Position numbers and translations under genes: made by a program. A stretch of DNA of 64,000 nt, taken from Flavobacterium aquaticum. Its GTDB lineage: Bacteria; Bacteroidota; Bacteroidia; Flavobacteriales; Flavobacteriaceae. Positions 32,803 through 44,948 of the stretch are shown here, piece by piece. The DNA is taken from NCBI RefSeq assembly GCF_003259835.1, contig NZ_QLMI01000007.1, forward strand, positions 1 to 64,000, read 5' to 3'. The notes beneath the pieces were generated by a model, which saw only the letters and a list, made by a program, of their open reading frames with translations, was not told the origin of the DNA and searched no databases. Numbering within the stretch: the first letter of the stretch is position 1; every line of letters starts with the position of its first letter.

Positions 32803-33627
32803 TTATTGTACTAAATAATTTACGGTGTCAATTTCGGATAAATGAAAATAACCAAGTGGAAAATTATTACTATCTGTAACATTAATAATATTTCCTCTAA
32901 CAGTTGCTGGAGGAGTTGCAAATGGATTTCCAGAACCACTTCCTGCTATAGAGATTAATTTGTTCATATAATCGTGATAGCCTCTTGAAATTCCTTGAAC
33001 ACTTAAGTCTAATGTAATTCCGGGTTCTGTTTCACTACTTCCATAAAATCCAAACATTAGATTGCCTTGAAAGAATTCATCACTTACAGCACCAAATTCT
33101 GGAATTTGTTTGTTAGGATTTTTAACTCGCAACAAATAATAGTTTTCTACTGCACCATTATCTTGATAAAAATATTTTATTTGGATTTCATCCTCACCAC
33201 TTATTCCGTCAACGGTTTCTTGTGTTACATTTAGAATATCGGGCGTTGGAAAAAGAGTATTTGATGCCGTGTAGATTTCACCATCATATAGAATTTCTAA
33301 ACGATAGGTTTCACCAATTACAGGTTGAAAGTTGTTGCAAACATAATTTTCAGTATTTGGAACTTGAACGAAATCGAAAACTACATCAGCACTATTCGTA
33401 ACTGTAACGATTGCTCCATTTGCAGGAAGAACATCATTGGTATAAAAATCATTTGTTAAGCTTAATTTTATGGTCTGATTTTCTCCAGTAGTTCCTTTTT
33501 CCCACTTAATAATGGCTTCAATTACTAGTTTAGGTTCAGCATTTGATAAATCTACATTTACGACTTCTTCGCAACTTGTAAATAAGGTTGTAGATAGTAA
33601 AAGAATGTATAAATAAATCTTTTTCAT
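32803..33627 (-). CDS. DUF4249 lipoprotein, partner of a TonB receptor
   Basis: A lipoprotein signal ends in FTSC (residues 16-19) and the beta-rich mature protein of about 255 residues matches DUF4249, including the opening EEVVNVDLSNAEPKLVIEA and the C-terminal PLGYFHLSEIDTV. Genes of this family nearly always follow a carboxypeptidase-like-domain TonB receptor, as here. It is thought to form a surface lipoprotein for the receptor, with unknown ligand. It lies 98 bases after the receptor, with a structured spacer between them. Confidence 0.85.
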   Translation of the reverse strand: MKKIYLYILLLSTTLFTSCEEVVNVDLSNAEPKLVIEAIIKWEKGTTGENQTIKLSLTNDFYTNDVLPANGAIVTVTNSADVVFDFVQVPNTENYVCNNFQPVIGETYRLEILYDGEIYTASNTLFPTPDILNVTQETVDGISGEDEIQIKYFYQDNGAVENYYLLRVKNPNKQIPEFGAVSDEFFQGNLMFGFYGSSETEPGITLDLSVQGISRGYHDYMNKLISIAGSGSGNPFATPPATVRGNIINVTDSNNFPLGYFHLSEIDTVNYLVQ

Positions 33628-33663
33628 ATGTTTAAGTTTTATTTTTTATTGGTAAAATATGGT

Positions 33664-33716
33664 ATCGCCTTTTTAATCATTGGTGTTTGCTTGGGCAAAC
33701 TTTTTTTAGAGGCGAT
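33664..33716 (-). promoter_or_regulatory. Nested stem-loops between TonB receptor and DUF4249 gene
   Basis: An outer 7-bp stem (33664-33670 with 33710-33716) encloses an inner perfect 6-bp hairpin (33685-33690 with 33695-33700, four-base loop). Neither is followed by a T-run on the leftward strand, so this looks like an mRNA processing or stability structure rather than a terminator. Confidence 0.5.
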
Positions 33717-33725
33717 TTCATAGTC

Positions 33726-36098
33726 TTAAAATTTAAAATTATAAGAAACCGATGGAACAATTCCAAAGATAGATAGTTTTACAGCTTCATTAACTCCTGT
33801 TTCATCATTTTGTCTGAAAGTGATAGAAGCTGCATTATAACGGCTGTAAAGATTGTATATTCCGAAAACCCATTCGCCTTTGAATTTTCTATTTTCATAT
33901 TTTTTAGGAGTAAGCGTCGCCGATATATCCAAACGATGGTACGCAGGAAGTCGGTCTTCGTTTCTCGAATTATAACTAGGAACGGTTACGCCTTCAAATA
34001 CGTATTTTCCTGTTGGGAATGTCACAGGTTGCCCAGATTGTAGGGTAAAACTAGCACCAAAACTCCATTTTTTATTTAATTTATAGTTTCCTGTAACCGC
34101 TAAATTATGTGTTTTATCATAAGCCGAACGATACCAATTTCCGTTGTTGATACCAATTTCTGTAGGAGTTCTTCCTGGAGTTTGTTGTTCTGAACGCGAT
34201 AAGGTGTATGCTATCCAACCGTTTAAACGGCTTTCGTTTTTACGAAACATCATTTCTAAACCATACGAGCGCATTCTTCCGTTTAGAATTACTTGTTCAA
34301 TGGCTTCATTAGCAATTAAGTCGGCGCCATCAATATAATCGATTCGGTTTTTTACTTTTTTATAATAGGTTTCCACTTCTAAAGTATAATCTCCGTCTTT
34401 AAAATTTTTGAAATATCCAATTGCAATTTGGTCTGCTAGTTGAGGTTTAATGTAATTATCACTAGGAGTCCAAACATCTAGTGGAGTAGGAGATTGAGTA
34501 TTAGAAATTAATTGCATGTATTGTACCATTCTATTGTAACCCGCTTTTACAGATTGGTTTTCATCAATTTCGTACGAGATGGTAAATCGAGGTTCAAAAT
34601 TAGAGTAATCGGCAATTTTTTTATTTGAACCAAAATATTCGCTACTTATTGGAGTTGCTTTTTCATAGATTTTTAAATCTTCATTATACAAAACCGGTTG
34701 GTTGTTATCGTAGTAATTTATAGTTGATGCTCCAACGCGATAAAACGAACTAAAACGCAAACCTGCCATTACTGAAATTTTATCAGTTAAGTTGTGTTCT
34801 ACATCGGCATACAAGCCATTTTCAAAAGCATATTTTTTATCTAATTGTCTGTAATTGATTGAAGAATTCTCATCTAAAGGTTCGATTGTTCCTGGATTGA
34901 TGTCGTATTTTGTAACATTGACTCCAAAATTGAACTTTGTTTTTTCGGAAGCGTAATATTTAAAATCATATTTCAAATTGTAATTTTCGATAGTAGATTC
35001 CCAATTAAACCCAATGAAATCCAATTCTAATCCGTAAAAGTAGTTACTGTAAATAAGTGATAAGTTAGAAAATAGTTTATCTGAAAACAGATGATTCCAT
35101 CTCATATTCAATGTAGAATTTCCGTAAATATTTCTAAAAGACTCGCTCAAATTGAAAATATCACGTCCAAAATAACCTGATAGGTAAAAGTTGTTGTTTT
35201 CGTTAAGTTTGTAATTTAATTTGGTATTCAAATCATAAAAGTATGCCGAATTTTTATTGTCAGTTAATTTTAAAAACAGATGGGCATACGAACCTCTTCC
35301 AGCAACAAGGAAAGAACCTTTATCTTTTACAATTGGACCTTCAGCTAATAAACGGCTTGAAATCAATCCAATTCCTCCGTTCATGCTAAATTTATTACTA
35401 TTTCCGTCTTTTTGATACACATCTAAAACGGATGCTGCTCTTCCTCCAAAACGAGAAGGAATTCCGCCTTTATATAATTTTAAATCTTTAATCGCATCCG
35501 CATTAAAAACCGAAAACAGTCCGAAAACATGTGAAGTATTGTAAAGCGTAGCTTCATCTAACAAAACCAAATTCTGGTCGGCACCACCGCCACGAACATT
35601 AAAACCAGATTGCCCTTCGCCAGCATTCGTAACTCCAGGTAAAAATAAAAGCGATTTGATAATATCAACTTCGCCCATTAAAACTGGCATTTGTTTAATG
35701 GTGCTAATGGCTAGTTTATTAACACTCATTTCGGGTTTTTTAATGTTGGTTTTATAAGCGTTTTCAGTAATTACAACTTCTTTTAGTTCTTGTTTGCTTT
35801 CTTTTAAACTGAAATTTTTCTTCGAATTTTGATTAATTTCAATTTTTTCAGAAATGGTTTCAAATCCAACATAACTAATTTGAATCGTGTAATTTCCTTT
35901 TGGTAAAGTAATGGAATAAAAACCGTATTCATTTGTGTAAGCGCCAATATTTAACTCAGAAACATAAACGGAAACGCCAATTAAAGTCTCGTTATTACTG
36001 ACATCAGAAACAGTTCCACTAAGGGTTACTTTTTCTTGCCCGAATCCTAAAAGTGAAAAAAAGAATAAAAACAGATAAAGTTTTAGTTGTAGCCTCAT
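33726..36098 (-). CDS. TonB-dependent receptor with carboxypeptidase-like regulatory domain
   Basis: The 790-residue protein has a signal peptide (ending GFGQ), a carboxypeptidase-like domain (GTVSDVSNNETLIGVSVYV, near residues 28-46), a plug with GFNVRGGGADQNLVLLDEA near 165-185, and a barrel ending SYNFKF. This is the TonB-receptor type that pairs with DUF4249 lipoproteins, and the partner follows. The N-terminal domain is typical of SusC-like and related receptors. The ligand is unknown. The ATG at 36098 is used, not a TTG eight codons upstream. Confidence 0.92.
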   Translation of the reverse strand: MRLQLKLYLFLFFFSLLGFGQEKVTLSGTVSDVSNNETLIGVSVYVSELNIGAYTNEYGFYSITLPKGNYTIQISYVGFETISEKIEINQNSKKNFSLKESKQELKEVVITENAYKTNIKKPEMSVNKLAISTIKQMPVLMGEVDIIKSLLFLPGVTNAGEGQSGFNVRGGGADQNLVLLDEATLYNTSHVFGLFSVFNADAIKDLKLYKGGIPSRFGGRAASVLDVYQKDGNSNKFSMNGGIGLISSRLLAEGPIVKDKGSFLVAGRGSYAHLFLKLTDNKNSAYFYDLNTKLNYKLNENNNFYLSGYFGRDIFNLSESFRNIYGNSTLNMRWNHLFSDKLFSNLSLIYSNYFYGLELDFIGFNWESTIENYNLKYDFKYYASEKTKFNFGVNVTKYDINPGTIEPLDENSSINYRQLDKKYAFENGLYADVEHNLTDKISVMAGLRFSSFYRVGASTINYYDNNQPVLYNEDLKIYEKATPISSEYFGSNKKIADYSNFEPRFTISYEIDENQSVKAGYNRMVQYMQLISNTQSPTPLDVWTPSDNYIKPQLADQIAIGYFKNFKDGDYTLEVETYYKKVKNRIDYIDGADLIANEAIEQVILNGRMRSYGLEMMFRKNESRLNGWIAYTLSRSEQQTPGRTPTEIGINNGNWYRSAYDKTHNLAVTGNYKLNKKWSFGASFTLQSGQPVTFPTGKYVFEGVTVPSYNSRNEDRLPAYHRLDISATLTPKKYENRKFKGEWVFGIYNLYSRYNAASITFRQNDETGVNEAVKLSIFGIVPSVSYNFKF

Positions 36099-36219
36099 TT
36101 CGGTATAGATTTTGTACAACAAATTTCACAAAAAAAAAGGGTAATAGTTTAAAACAAATGTTAATTTGTAAACAAAAATCATTAATTGTTTTAAATTTAC
36201 CTTTTCCAAATTAAAACTA

Positions 36220-36882
36220 ATGAAAAATAGAATACTAATTTTAATTTTTCTTCTACAAGTAACTACGATTTTAGCTCAAAAAGAGAATCCTTTTAAGAGT
36301 GCTAAATTAAAGTTGAATTGGGATGAACCTTCAAAGGTAGAAACGAATCAAAATACCATTAGCCTACCCTATAAAAGTATTTTTGATAAAAATGATGATT
36401 ATTTAAAAAGATATTCAATTTTGAATCAAAAGAAAGGCGAAGAAAGTGTAATGGTTCAAAAAAGTGAATTTAAAAATCCTGGAGATGAAGTAAAGGAAAA
36501 ATTAAATAAAGAAACGCAACAAGGAAGTTGGGAGAATGTTTTCTTTGGAAAGTTTAAAGTAAGCACATCTGTTTTAAAAATTAGGACTAGAGATCACATG
36601 GATCCTGATGGTGATAAAGTAAGAATCATTTTAAATGATGTTACTGTAGTTAATGTTATTAACTTGGATTCAGATTTTAAAACTAGCTATATTGATTTAA
36701 GAGAAGGTGATAATTTGATGGATATTGTAGCCCTTAATCAAGGTTTGTCTGGGCCAAATACAGCAACATTTGCCATTTATGATGAAAACGATAATTTGAT
36801 AACCACAAATGATTGGAATTTGAATACAGGCGTTGCAGCAAAATTTATTATCGAATACGTAAAACCAATAGATAAAAAATAA
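36220..36882 (+). CDS. Secreted protein of unknown function
   Basis: I do not recognise this family. The 220-residue protein has a 20-residue signal peptide ending ILAQ and no lipobox. The first half is charged and probably flexible. The second half (from about residue 100) looks like a compact beta domain, with TRDHMDPDGDKVRIILND and SYIDLREGDNLMDIVALNQG, which contain turns with Asp and Asn that could bind calcium. It is divergent from the TonB receptor and followed by a bidirectional terminator. Confidence 0.6.
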   Translation: MKNRILILIFLLQVTTILAQKENPFKSAKLKLNWDEPSKVETNQNTISLPYKSIFDKNDDYLKRYSILNQKKGEESVMVQKSEFKNPGDEVKEKLNKETQQGSWENVFFGKFKVSTSVLKIRTRDHMDPDGDKVRIILNDVTVVNVINLDSDFKTSYIDLREGDNLMDIVALNQGLSGPNTATFAIYDENDNLITTNDWNLNTGVAAKFIIEYVKPIDKK

Positions 36883-36885
36883 AAA

Positions 36886-36915
36886 AAGCGACTTAAATTT
36901 TAAGTCGCTTTTTTA
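36886..36915. terminator. Bidirectional terminator
   Basis: A 9-bp stem (36888-36896 with 36900-36908) with a three-base loop, flanked by an A-run and a T-run. It ends both the secreted-protein gene and the leftward isocitrate dehydrogenase gene. Confidence 0.85.
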
Positions 36916-36930
36916 TTTAGTTTAAAAATC

Positions 36931-39222
<2,292 letters not shown>

Positions 39223-39312
39223 TTAGGATAAAGGCTTAAATCTTGAATAAAATTCAATAAAAAATATCTAATATATTTGTTTGTAAAATATTACAAATAA
39301 AATAATTATAAT

Positions 39313-39320
39313 TATTTTTG
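39313..39320 (+). promoter_or_regulatory. -7 box of the large T9SS protein
   Basis: TATTTTTG matches TAnnTTTG. It overlaps the in-frame TTG at 39318, so the true start is one of the two downstream ATGs, of which 39351 fits the signal peptide. Confidence 0.45.
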
Positions 39321-39350
39321 CTAACTTATAAAATGCATATTTCAATTATT

Positions 39351-42300
39351 ATGAAAAGAATTTTACTCCTTTTCCTGCTTATTAGCTTTACATCCCATTC
39401 GCAAGAAACACTCCCTTATGTGAATAATTTCAATAATGTCAATACGTTGACAGGTTGGAGTCATTATGCAATTTCAGGAACTGATGATTGGGAACATGGT
39501 TTCGCGTCTTTAGAAACCAACCTTAATAATCTAGCTTGGGAAACTAAACTTCGGGGCACACCAACAACTAGTTCTGTTAGGGTTTTGGAATCGCCTTCGT
39601 TTGATTTAACAAATGCAGGGCTTCCTTATGTGCTTTCGTTTAAGCATACCAGTAATATAAATTCATCTAATTTTTATTTGGATTACTCTATTAATAATGG
39701 AGTAACTTGGCAATTGTTTAACCCAACGACAACTTTAAAAAAGAACTGGCAATTTGGTAGCGGTTTTTCCTATTCATCGTCTGGTTATAGTACTGTTTCG
39801 GCAATTGACCTTTCTTCTTTACAAGGTAATCCAAATGTGAAATTTAGATTTCGTTTTGTAACCAATTCGTATTGCAATGGTTTTGGTTGGGTTATTGATG
39901 ACTTTTCTATTGCACCAGAATATTATAATATTTGGGCTTCTCAGGGTAATACTATTGAGATTTCTCCGCTTTGTCCAGAAATTAAAGTTGTTAGTTCACT
40001 TAATTTTAGTAACCAATATACTTCCTTTTTTAATGTAACTACTAAATATTATCTGTCTACAGATACTGTCTTGGATGCAGGTGATACATATTTGGATGAA
40101 AAAGCTTCAAATATAGCAGGAACTATTTCGGGCTGGGAAAAAATTATACCAACTCCGTCTTCTTTAACTCCAGGACAATATTATATTTTATATGTTCACG
40201 ATTTTAATAATACAGTTAATGAGAATAATGAATCTGATAATGTATCATATGCATCATTAATAGTAAAACCAATTTATAACCTTCCATTTTTTGATGATTT
40301 TGAATCTAATCAACAAAACTGGATAGCTAAACAACATTCAGCAAGTACAATTCCTATGATTTGGGGACTTGGAAAAGGAACTAGACATCATTTAGAAGGA
40401 ACACATTCGGGTAATTATGCATGGCACACAAGTGGAACTATTAATGAAAATATACCTGAGTATACAAATCAATGGGTAGAGTCTTCTTATTTTAATTTAA
40501 GTTCCTTAACAGATCAGTTGTATTTGAGTTTTTGGTTTAAGGATCATTATGATAGTGGAGTTGGGTACTATGATAATTTCTATAAAGTGCAATATATTTC
40601 AGGATGTGGAGATTATTGGCAAGATTTGTTCACTATTCCAGAAAACTCTTCGGACGAGTGGGAATTTGTAAATATTCCAATACCTGCCGCAATGGCTTCC
40701 TCACAAAACATTCGATTCCGAATAACATTCCAATCAAATTATTTAAAGCCAGAAGGTATTATTTTTGATGATTTATATATTGGTCCTGCAAAAGCTGATT
40801 TAACGATTGAAAGAATTGAATTTAATAATAGATTTACTTCTTCTCAACAAGTTTCAGGAGAAATCAAATATTATCTTACTAATAGTGGAAAAGTAAATAC
40901 TGGGGTTTCTTCTACATCTTTTTATTGGTCTAACGATCAGAATCTTGATGCTTCTGATGTTTTATTAGGACAGCAGGCATACACAGATGTAACGGCAGAA
41001 ACAGGTCAGTGGGAACAATTTACATTTACTAAGCCGACACAACAAACAGGCGAGTATTATATCATTTACAGCTTAGATGCGGGTAATCAAGTTGATGAGA
41101 TTTTTGAGACTAATAATATTGGTTTTATTAAAATTGAACAAACTCCAACTCAAGATTTTCCATATTTCAATGATTTTGAAACCCATGCTCAGCATTGGAA
41201 CCATGATAAAAGTTTAGGAAATGATGATTGGGCTTTAGCTATTCCTAATGGTCAAAATTTAAGTACTGCATTTTCTGGAACTAAGGCATGGATTACTAAT
41301 GCAAATGGAATTCTTTCTAGTTTAAGTAGAATGCATCTTTATACACCAGTTTTTGATTTATCACAAAGTGTTAATCCCGTATTAGAGTTCGATATGGATA
41401 CTCATGCAAGACATTACAGAACTGGAGCGATTAATTTAAGTTACTCTATAGATAATGGTGCTACTTGGCAAGTCCTCATGCCAATAAATGAATCATATAC
41501 TAAATGGTCAAAATCTATGAAGTATGACGAAAATTCTGGTTTAGATGTTAATTATATGCAATTTGGCACAGAGCTTATGTTTAGTAGTGGCGAAAGTGTT
41601 TTAAGTACGCAATTAGATTATAATTCTAGAGATGTTGACAGGAATACACATTATGCTATTAATATTCCTCAACTTAAAGACTATGAAAATATAAGGTTTA
41701 GATTTAATGTTACTAAGTTTGATAATGCTAATGATAATTATCCAGATTATGCAAGTGAAGGTTTTTTGTTGGACAATTTTTCAATATCCGAAGCAAGAAT
41801 TGATTTAGCAGTGCCTTACAGTAAAGATTTGTACGTGAGTTTATTGTCTGATTATATTAATTTTTCTATTGATATTAAAAATAATGGTAATTATATAAGT
41901 AATGCTACAGATATTAAGTTTTATTTGTCTTCTGATGCTAACTTGGATGCTAGTGATTACTTATTGGGAACTTCTCAAGTTCCTCAAATTCGTCCTGAGT
42001 TTAAACACTACAAGAGTTTGGAATATTCAGTTCCTGCAAATTTTAGTACTTATTCTTATTTATTTTATGTAATAGATGGAGACAATCTTAATCCAGAATC
42101 AATAGAAACAAATAATATAGGTTTTTGGGATTTAAAACTAAGCGGAGTAAATGTTTTTCCTTATCAAGAAAATTTTGAAGGAGCTGTTATAAATGGGTGG
42201 CATGGATATTCTTATGAGGATAGATATTCACAGTTTTTAGATAATTACCGAACTACTACAAGAATCCCACAAGCAATAGAAGAGGATTTATACAGACGTA

Positions 42301-43559
42301 TATATAATGGAGTTTTAAGAACAGAATACGTTCCTTACGGTTCGTGGCAGAGTTCTCAGACACCTATGTATTATATTCAGAGTCCTGTTTTTGATTTTAC
42401 AGGACAAACTCAACCGTTGTTCATGGCTTTTGATTATATGTGTATAGGAAGATCATATTACAATGGAGGGAATATGGAATATTCAACAGATGGTGGTACA
42501 ACGTGGAATCTGATTACAACGGCTAGTGGCCCATCTATAAACTGGTATCCTAATTTTCAGACGATGTCTGAGTTAAATAATGAGCCGGGTTGGTTTGATT
42601 TGTCAGGTAAAATTGTGACAGCGAAGATGGATATTTCTTTTCTTCAAAATCTTTCAAATGTTGTTTTCCGATTCAAGTATTATAGTAATATGGCTAGTTC
42701 AGCGAATGCCAACAGGGGTTTTAGATTGGATAATTTTGTTATTGGCGATGAAACAGCAGTTGATGGATTTAGTTGTTTAGAAGAAGCTCCTTATGTGTTT
42801 AACTTTGAAATGTTTGATCAGACTTGTTGGGAAATTACGGATAATGATCTTACAATTTTAACCGAAAGATCTGGAAGCATGAATTGGGAGATTGTTGATA
42901 ATTTTGCAAATGTACTAAACAATAAATCTGCTAAAATTGATATTATTGGTTCAGGTGATACCGAAGGCGTTTGGATGATTTCACCTAAATTTCAAATGAT
43001 TGCCGATAATAAGTTAAAATTTAGAATTGCACTCACACAAGTAGGAAATACTAATGCAGCAACTATGGATGCTGATGATAGAGTTGTTCTTTATTATTCT
43101 ACTAATAATGGGTTAACTTGGTCTTTTTTCCAAGAATGGAATAGTTATACACCGATTTCGAACTTAGGTCAAATGATAAATTTCGATTACTTGCCAAGTT
43201 CAGGACATGTTCGTTTTGCTTTTTGGGCAACAAATGGTACTATGAATGATAATATGTCAACAACTTTTTATGTTGATGACTTTGAACTTTATAATGATAC
43301 TTTAGGAGTAAATGATTTTAATCAAACAGGTCTAAACTATTATCCAAATCCGGTTACTGATGTTTTAAATATTAAGTCTGTGACAGGAAGTCTTTTGACT
43401 AAAATTGAAGTTTATAATGTTTCTGGGCAATTATTGATGACCGAACTTCCAAATGCTGCTGATTTTGGTATGAATATGTCAGGTTTAAGTGCTGGTGTAT
43501 ACTTTGTAACTGTTAAATCGGAAGAAGGTATTAAGCGATTTAAAGTAGTGAAGAAATAA
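39351..43559 (+). CDS. Giant secreted multidomain protein with T9SS type A sorting domain
   Basis: The 1402-residue protein has a signal peptide (MKRILLLFLLISF...SHSQ). Five jelly-roll units begin near residues 21, 310, 602, 934 and 1146; most open with an F-(x)-F-E motif followed by a conserved W, and close with a (I/L)DDF or LDNF motif. Three CARDB-like units (near 207-303, 482-597 and 819-930) lie after the first, second and third jelly rolls; each contains YYLS or FYWS, L-D-A-x-D and NN-hinge motifs. The last 74 residues (from NYYPNPVTDVLNI) are a type A sorting domain for the type IX secretion system. It is probably a cell-surface adhesin or binding protein. No catalytic motif is seen. 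Confidence 0.85.
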   Translation: MKRILLLFLLISFTSHSQETLPYVNNFNNVNTLTGWSHYAISGTDDWEHGFASLETNLNNLAWETKLRGTPTTSSVRVLESPSFDLTNAGLPYVLSFKHTSNINSSNFYLDYSINNGVTWQLFNPTTTLKKNWQFGSGFSYSSSGYSTVSAIDLSSLQGNPNVKFRFRFVTNSYCNGFGWVIDDFSIAPEYYNIWASQGNTIEISPLCPEIKVVSSLNFSNQYTSFFNVTTKYYLSTDTVLDAGDTYLDEKASNIAGTISGWEKIIPTPSSLTPGQYYILYVHDFNNTVNENNESDNVSYASLIVKPIYNLPFFDDFESNQQNWIAKQHSASTIPMIWGLGKGTRHHLEGTHSGNYAWHTSGTINENIPEYTNQWVESSYFNLSSLTDQLYLSFWFKDHYDSGVGYYDNFYKVQYISGCGDYWQDLFTIPENSSDEWEFVNIPIPAAMASSQNIRFRITFQSNYLKPEGIIFDDLYIGPAKADLTIERIEFNNRFTSSQQVSGEIKYYLTNSGKVNTGVSSTSFYWSNDQNLDASDVLLGQQAYTDVTAETGQWEQFTFTKPTQQTGEYYIIYSLDAGNQVDEIFETNNIGFIKIEQTPTQDFPYFNDFETHAQHWNHDKSLGNDDWALAIPNGQNLSTAFSGTKAWITNANGILSSLSRMHLYTPVFDLSQSVNPVLEFDMDTHARHYRTGAINLSYSIDNGATWQVLMPINESYTKWSKSMKYDENSGLDVNYMQFGTELMFSSGESVLSTQLDYNSRDVDRNTHYAINIPQLKDYENIRFRFNVTKFDNANDNYPDYASEGFLLDNFSISEARIDLAVPYSKDLYVSLLSDYINFSIDIKNNGNYISNATDIKFYLSSDANLDASDYLLGTSQVPQIRPEFKHYKSLEYSVPANFSTYSYLFYVIDGDNLNPESIETNNIGFWDLKLSGVNVFPYQENFEGAVINGWHGYSYEDRYSQFLDNYRTTTRIPQAIEEDLYRRIYNGVLRTEYVPYGSWQSSQTPMYYIQSPVFDFTGQTQPLFMAFDYMCIGRSYYNGGNMEYSTDGGTTWNLITTASGPSINWYPNFQTMSELNNEPGWFDLSGKIVTAKMDISFLQNLSNVVFRFKYYSNMASSANANRGFRLDNFVIGDETAVDGFSCLEEAPYVFNFEMFDQTCWEITDNDLTILTERSGSMNWEIVDNFANVLNNKSAKIDIIGSGDTEGVWMISPKFQMIADNKLKFRIALTQVGNTNAATMDADDRVVLYYSTNNGLTWSFFQEWNSYTPISNLGQMINFDYLPSSGHVRFAFWATNGTMNDNMSTTFYVDDFELYNDTLGVNDFNQTGLNYYPNPVTDVLNIKSVTGSLLTKIEVYNVSGQLLMTELPNAADFGMNMSGLSAGVYFVTVKSEEGIKRFKVVKK

Positions 43560-43583
43560 TTAGAATGATTTATTACAAAAAAA

Positions 43584-43608
43584 GCCTTGAATTATCAAGG
43601 CTTTTTTT
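43584..43608 (+). terminator. Terminator of the T9SS protein
   Basis: GCCTTGA (43584-43590) pairs with TCAAGGC (43595-43601), followed by seven T; the left flank is A-rich. Confidence 0.85.
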
Positions 43609-43714
43609 GTAACTACTATTGTTGTTTGAATTCTATTTTCATATAAAAAAATTAGCTTAGCTATTAATACAATTCGTTTAAAGTAATTAAAAAAAGTATA
43701 AAAGACATAAAAAA

Positions 43715-43735
43715 AGCCACAACAATGTTGCGGCT
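43715..43735 (-). terminator. Terminator of rplS
   Basis: AGCCACAAC (43715-43723) pairs with GTTGCGGCT (43727-43735), with one G-U pair on the leftward mRNA, then a T-run. It sits just downstream of the L19 stop. Confidence 0.82.
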
Positions 43736-43758
43736 TTTTATACTTGAGAAAGTACAAA

Positions 43759-44115
43759 TTAGTTTTTGTATCTTCTTTCTTTGATTTTTGCTTTTTTACC
43801 AGTAAGATCTCTAAAGTAGAAGATACGAGCTCTACGTACTTTACCTCTTTGGTTCACTTCAATTTTTTGTAAAGCTGGCATGTTAACTGGGAAGATACGC
43901 TCAACACCAACAGCACCAGACATTTTACGAATTGTAAAAGTTTCAGTAGCTCCAGCTCCTCTTCTTTGGATTACAACTCCTTTGAAGAACTGAGTTCTAG
44001 TTTTTTCACCCTCTTTAATTTCGTAGTACACAGTGATTGTATCACCAGCACCAAACTCAGGGAAATCATTTTTTGCAACTAATTCGTTATTTACGAAATC
44101 AACTAAATTTGACAT
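43759..44115 (-). CDS. rplS: 50S ribosomal protein L19
   Basis: L19 lies at the interface of the two ribosomal subunits. The 118-residue protein shows the family core FGAGDTITVYYEI, FKGVVIQRRGAG and EVNQRGKVRRARIFYFRDLTGKKAKIKE. The true start is the ATG at 44115 (MSNLVDFVNNE). A longer frame from an upstream start adds 21 unrelated residues. It lies downstream of trmD, as in many bacteria, but rpsP and rimM are not adjacent here. Confidence 0.96.
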   Translation of the reverse strand: MSNLVDFVNNELVAKNDFPEFGAGDTITVYYEIKEGEKTRTQFFKGVVIQRRGAGATETFTIRKMSGAVGVERIFPVNMPALQKIEVNQRGKVRRARIFYFRDLTGKKAKIKERRYKN

Positions 44116-44253
44116 AGTTTTAATTATAAATGTTTGATTCAAAGCAACATACACGTCTATCGCCAGAGGTTGATTCAAAGTGGGTGCAAATTTAAGAAAA
44201 TAAATTAAATAATTAACAAATTATACTTGATAATTTTCTTTCAGATACTAATT

Positions 44254-44931
44254 TTACTCTTCTAATAAATCAGGTCTTCTGTTTTTAGTATGTTCATACG
44301 CCATGTCTTCACGCCATTTTTCAATTTTTCCGAAATTCCCACTCAATAACACATCTGGAACTTTCAATCCTTTGTATTCGGCAGGACGAGTATAAATAGG
44401 TGGCGACAATAAATTATCTTGAAAGCTATCCGTCAAAGCCGAAGTTTCATCACTTAAAACACCTGGAATTAATCGAATAATCGCATCGCAAAAAACAATA
44501 GCGCCAATTTCTCCGCCACTCAACACATAATCGCCAATCGAAATTTCTCGTGTAATGTGCATATCACGCACACGTTGGTCCACTCCTTTATAATGTCCAC
44601 ACAAAATCATGATGTTTTCGTACATCGAAATGGAATTCGCCATTTTTTGATTCAGCGTTTCCCCGTCAGGTGTCATATAAATAATTTCGTCGTAAGTTCT
44701 CTCGCTTTTTAACTTCGAAATACAATCGTCAATGGGTTGCACCATCATTACCATACCAGCACCACCACCAAACTGATAATCGTCTACACTTCGCTGTTTG
44801 TTCGTCGTGTAATCTCTTAAGTTGTGAAAATGGACTTCGACCAATCCTTTTTGGATGGCACGTTTCATGATGGAAGCCTCAAACGGACTTCGCATTAATT
44901 CGGGTAAAACGGTAATAATATCAATTCGCAT
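44254..44931 (-). CDS. trmD: tRNA (guanine-37-N1)-methyltransferase
   Basis: TrmD methylates G37 next to the anticodon to prevent frameshifting. The 225-residue protein has the trefoil-knot AdoMet site [11 protein letters not shown] and [10 protein letters not shown] (near residues 115-145) and the N-terminal [18 protein letters not shown] (near 51-68). It follows the SAM methyltransferase gene by 17 bases and precedes rplS. Confidence 0.95.
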   Translation of the reverse strand: MRIDIITVLPELMRSPFEASIMKRAIQKGLVEVHFHNLRDYTTNKQRSVDDYQFGGGAGMVMMVQPIDDCISKLKSERTYDEIIYMTPDGETLNQKMANSISMYENIMILCGHYKGVDQRVRDMHITREISIGDYVLSGGEIGAIVFCDAIIRLIPGVLSDETSALTDSFQDNLLSPPIYTRPAEYKGLKVPDVLLSGNFGKIEKWREDMAYEHTKNRRPDLLEE

Positions 44932-44948
44932 GCTGCAAAGATAGTAGA

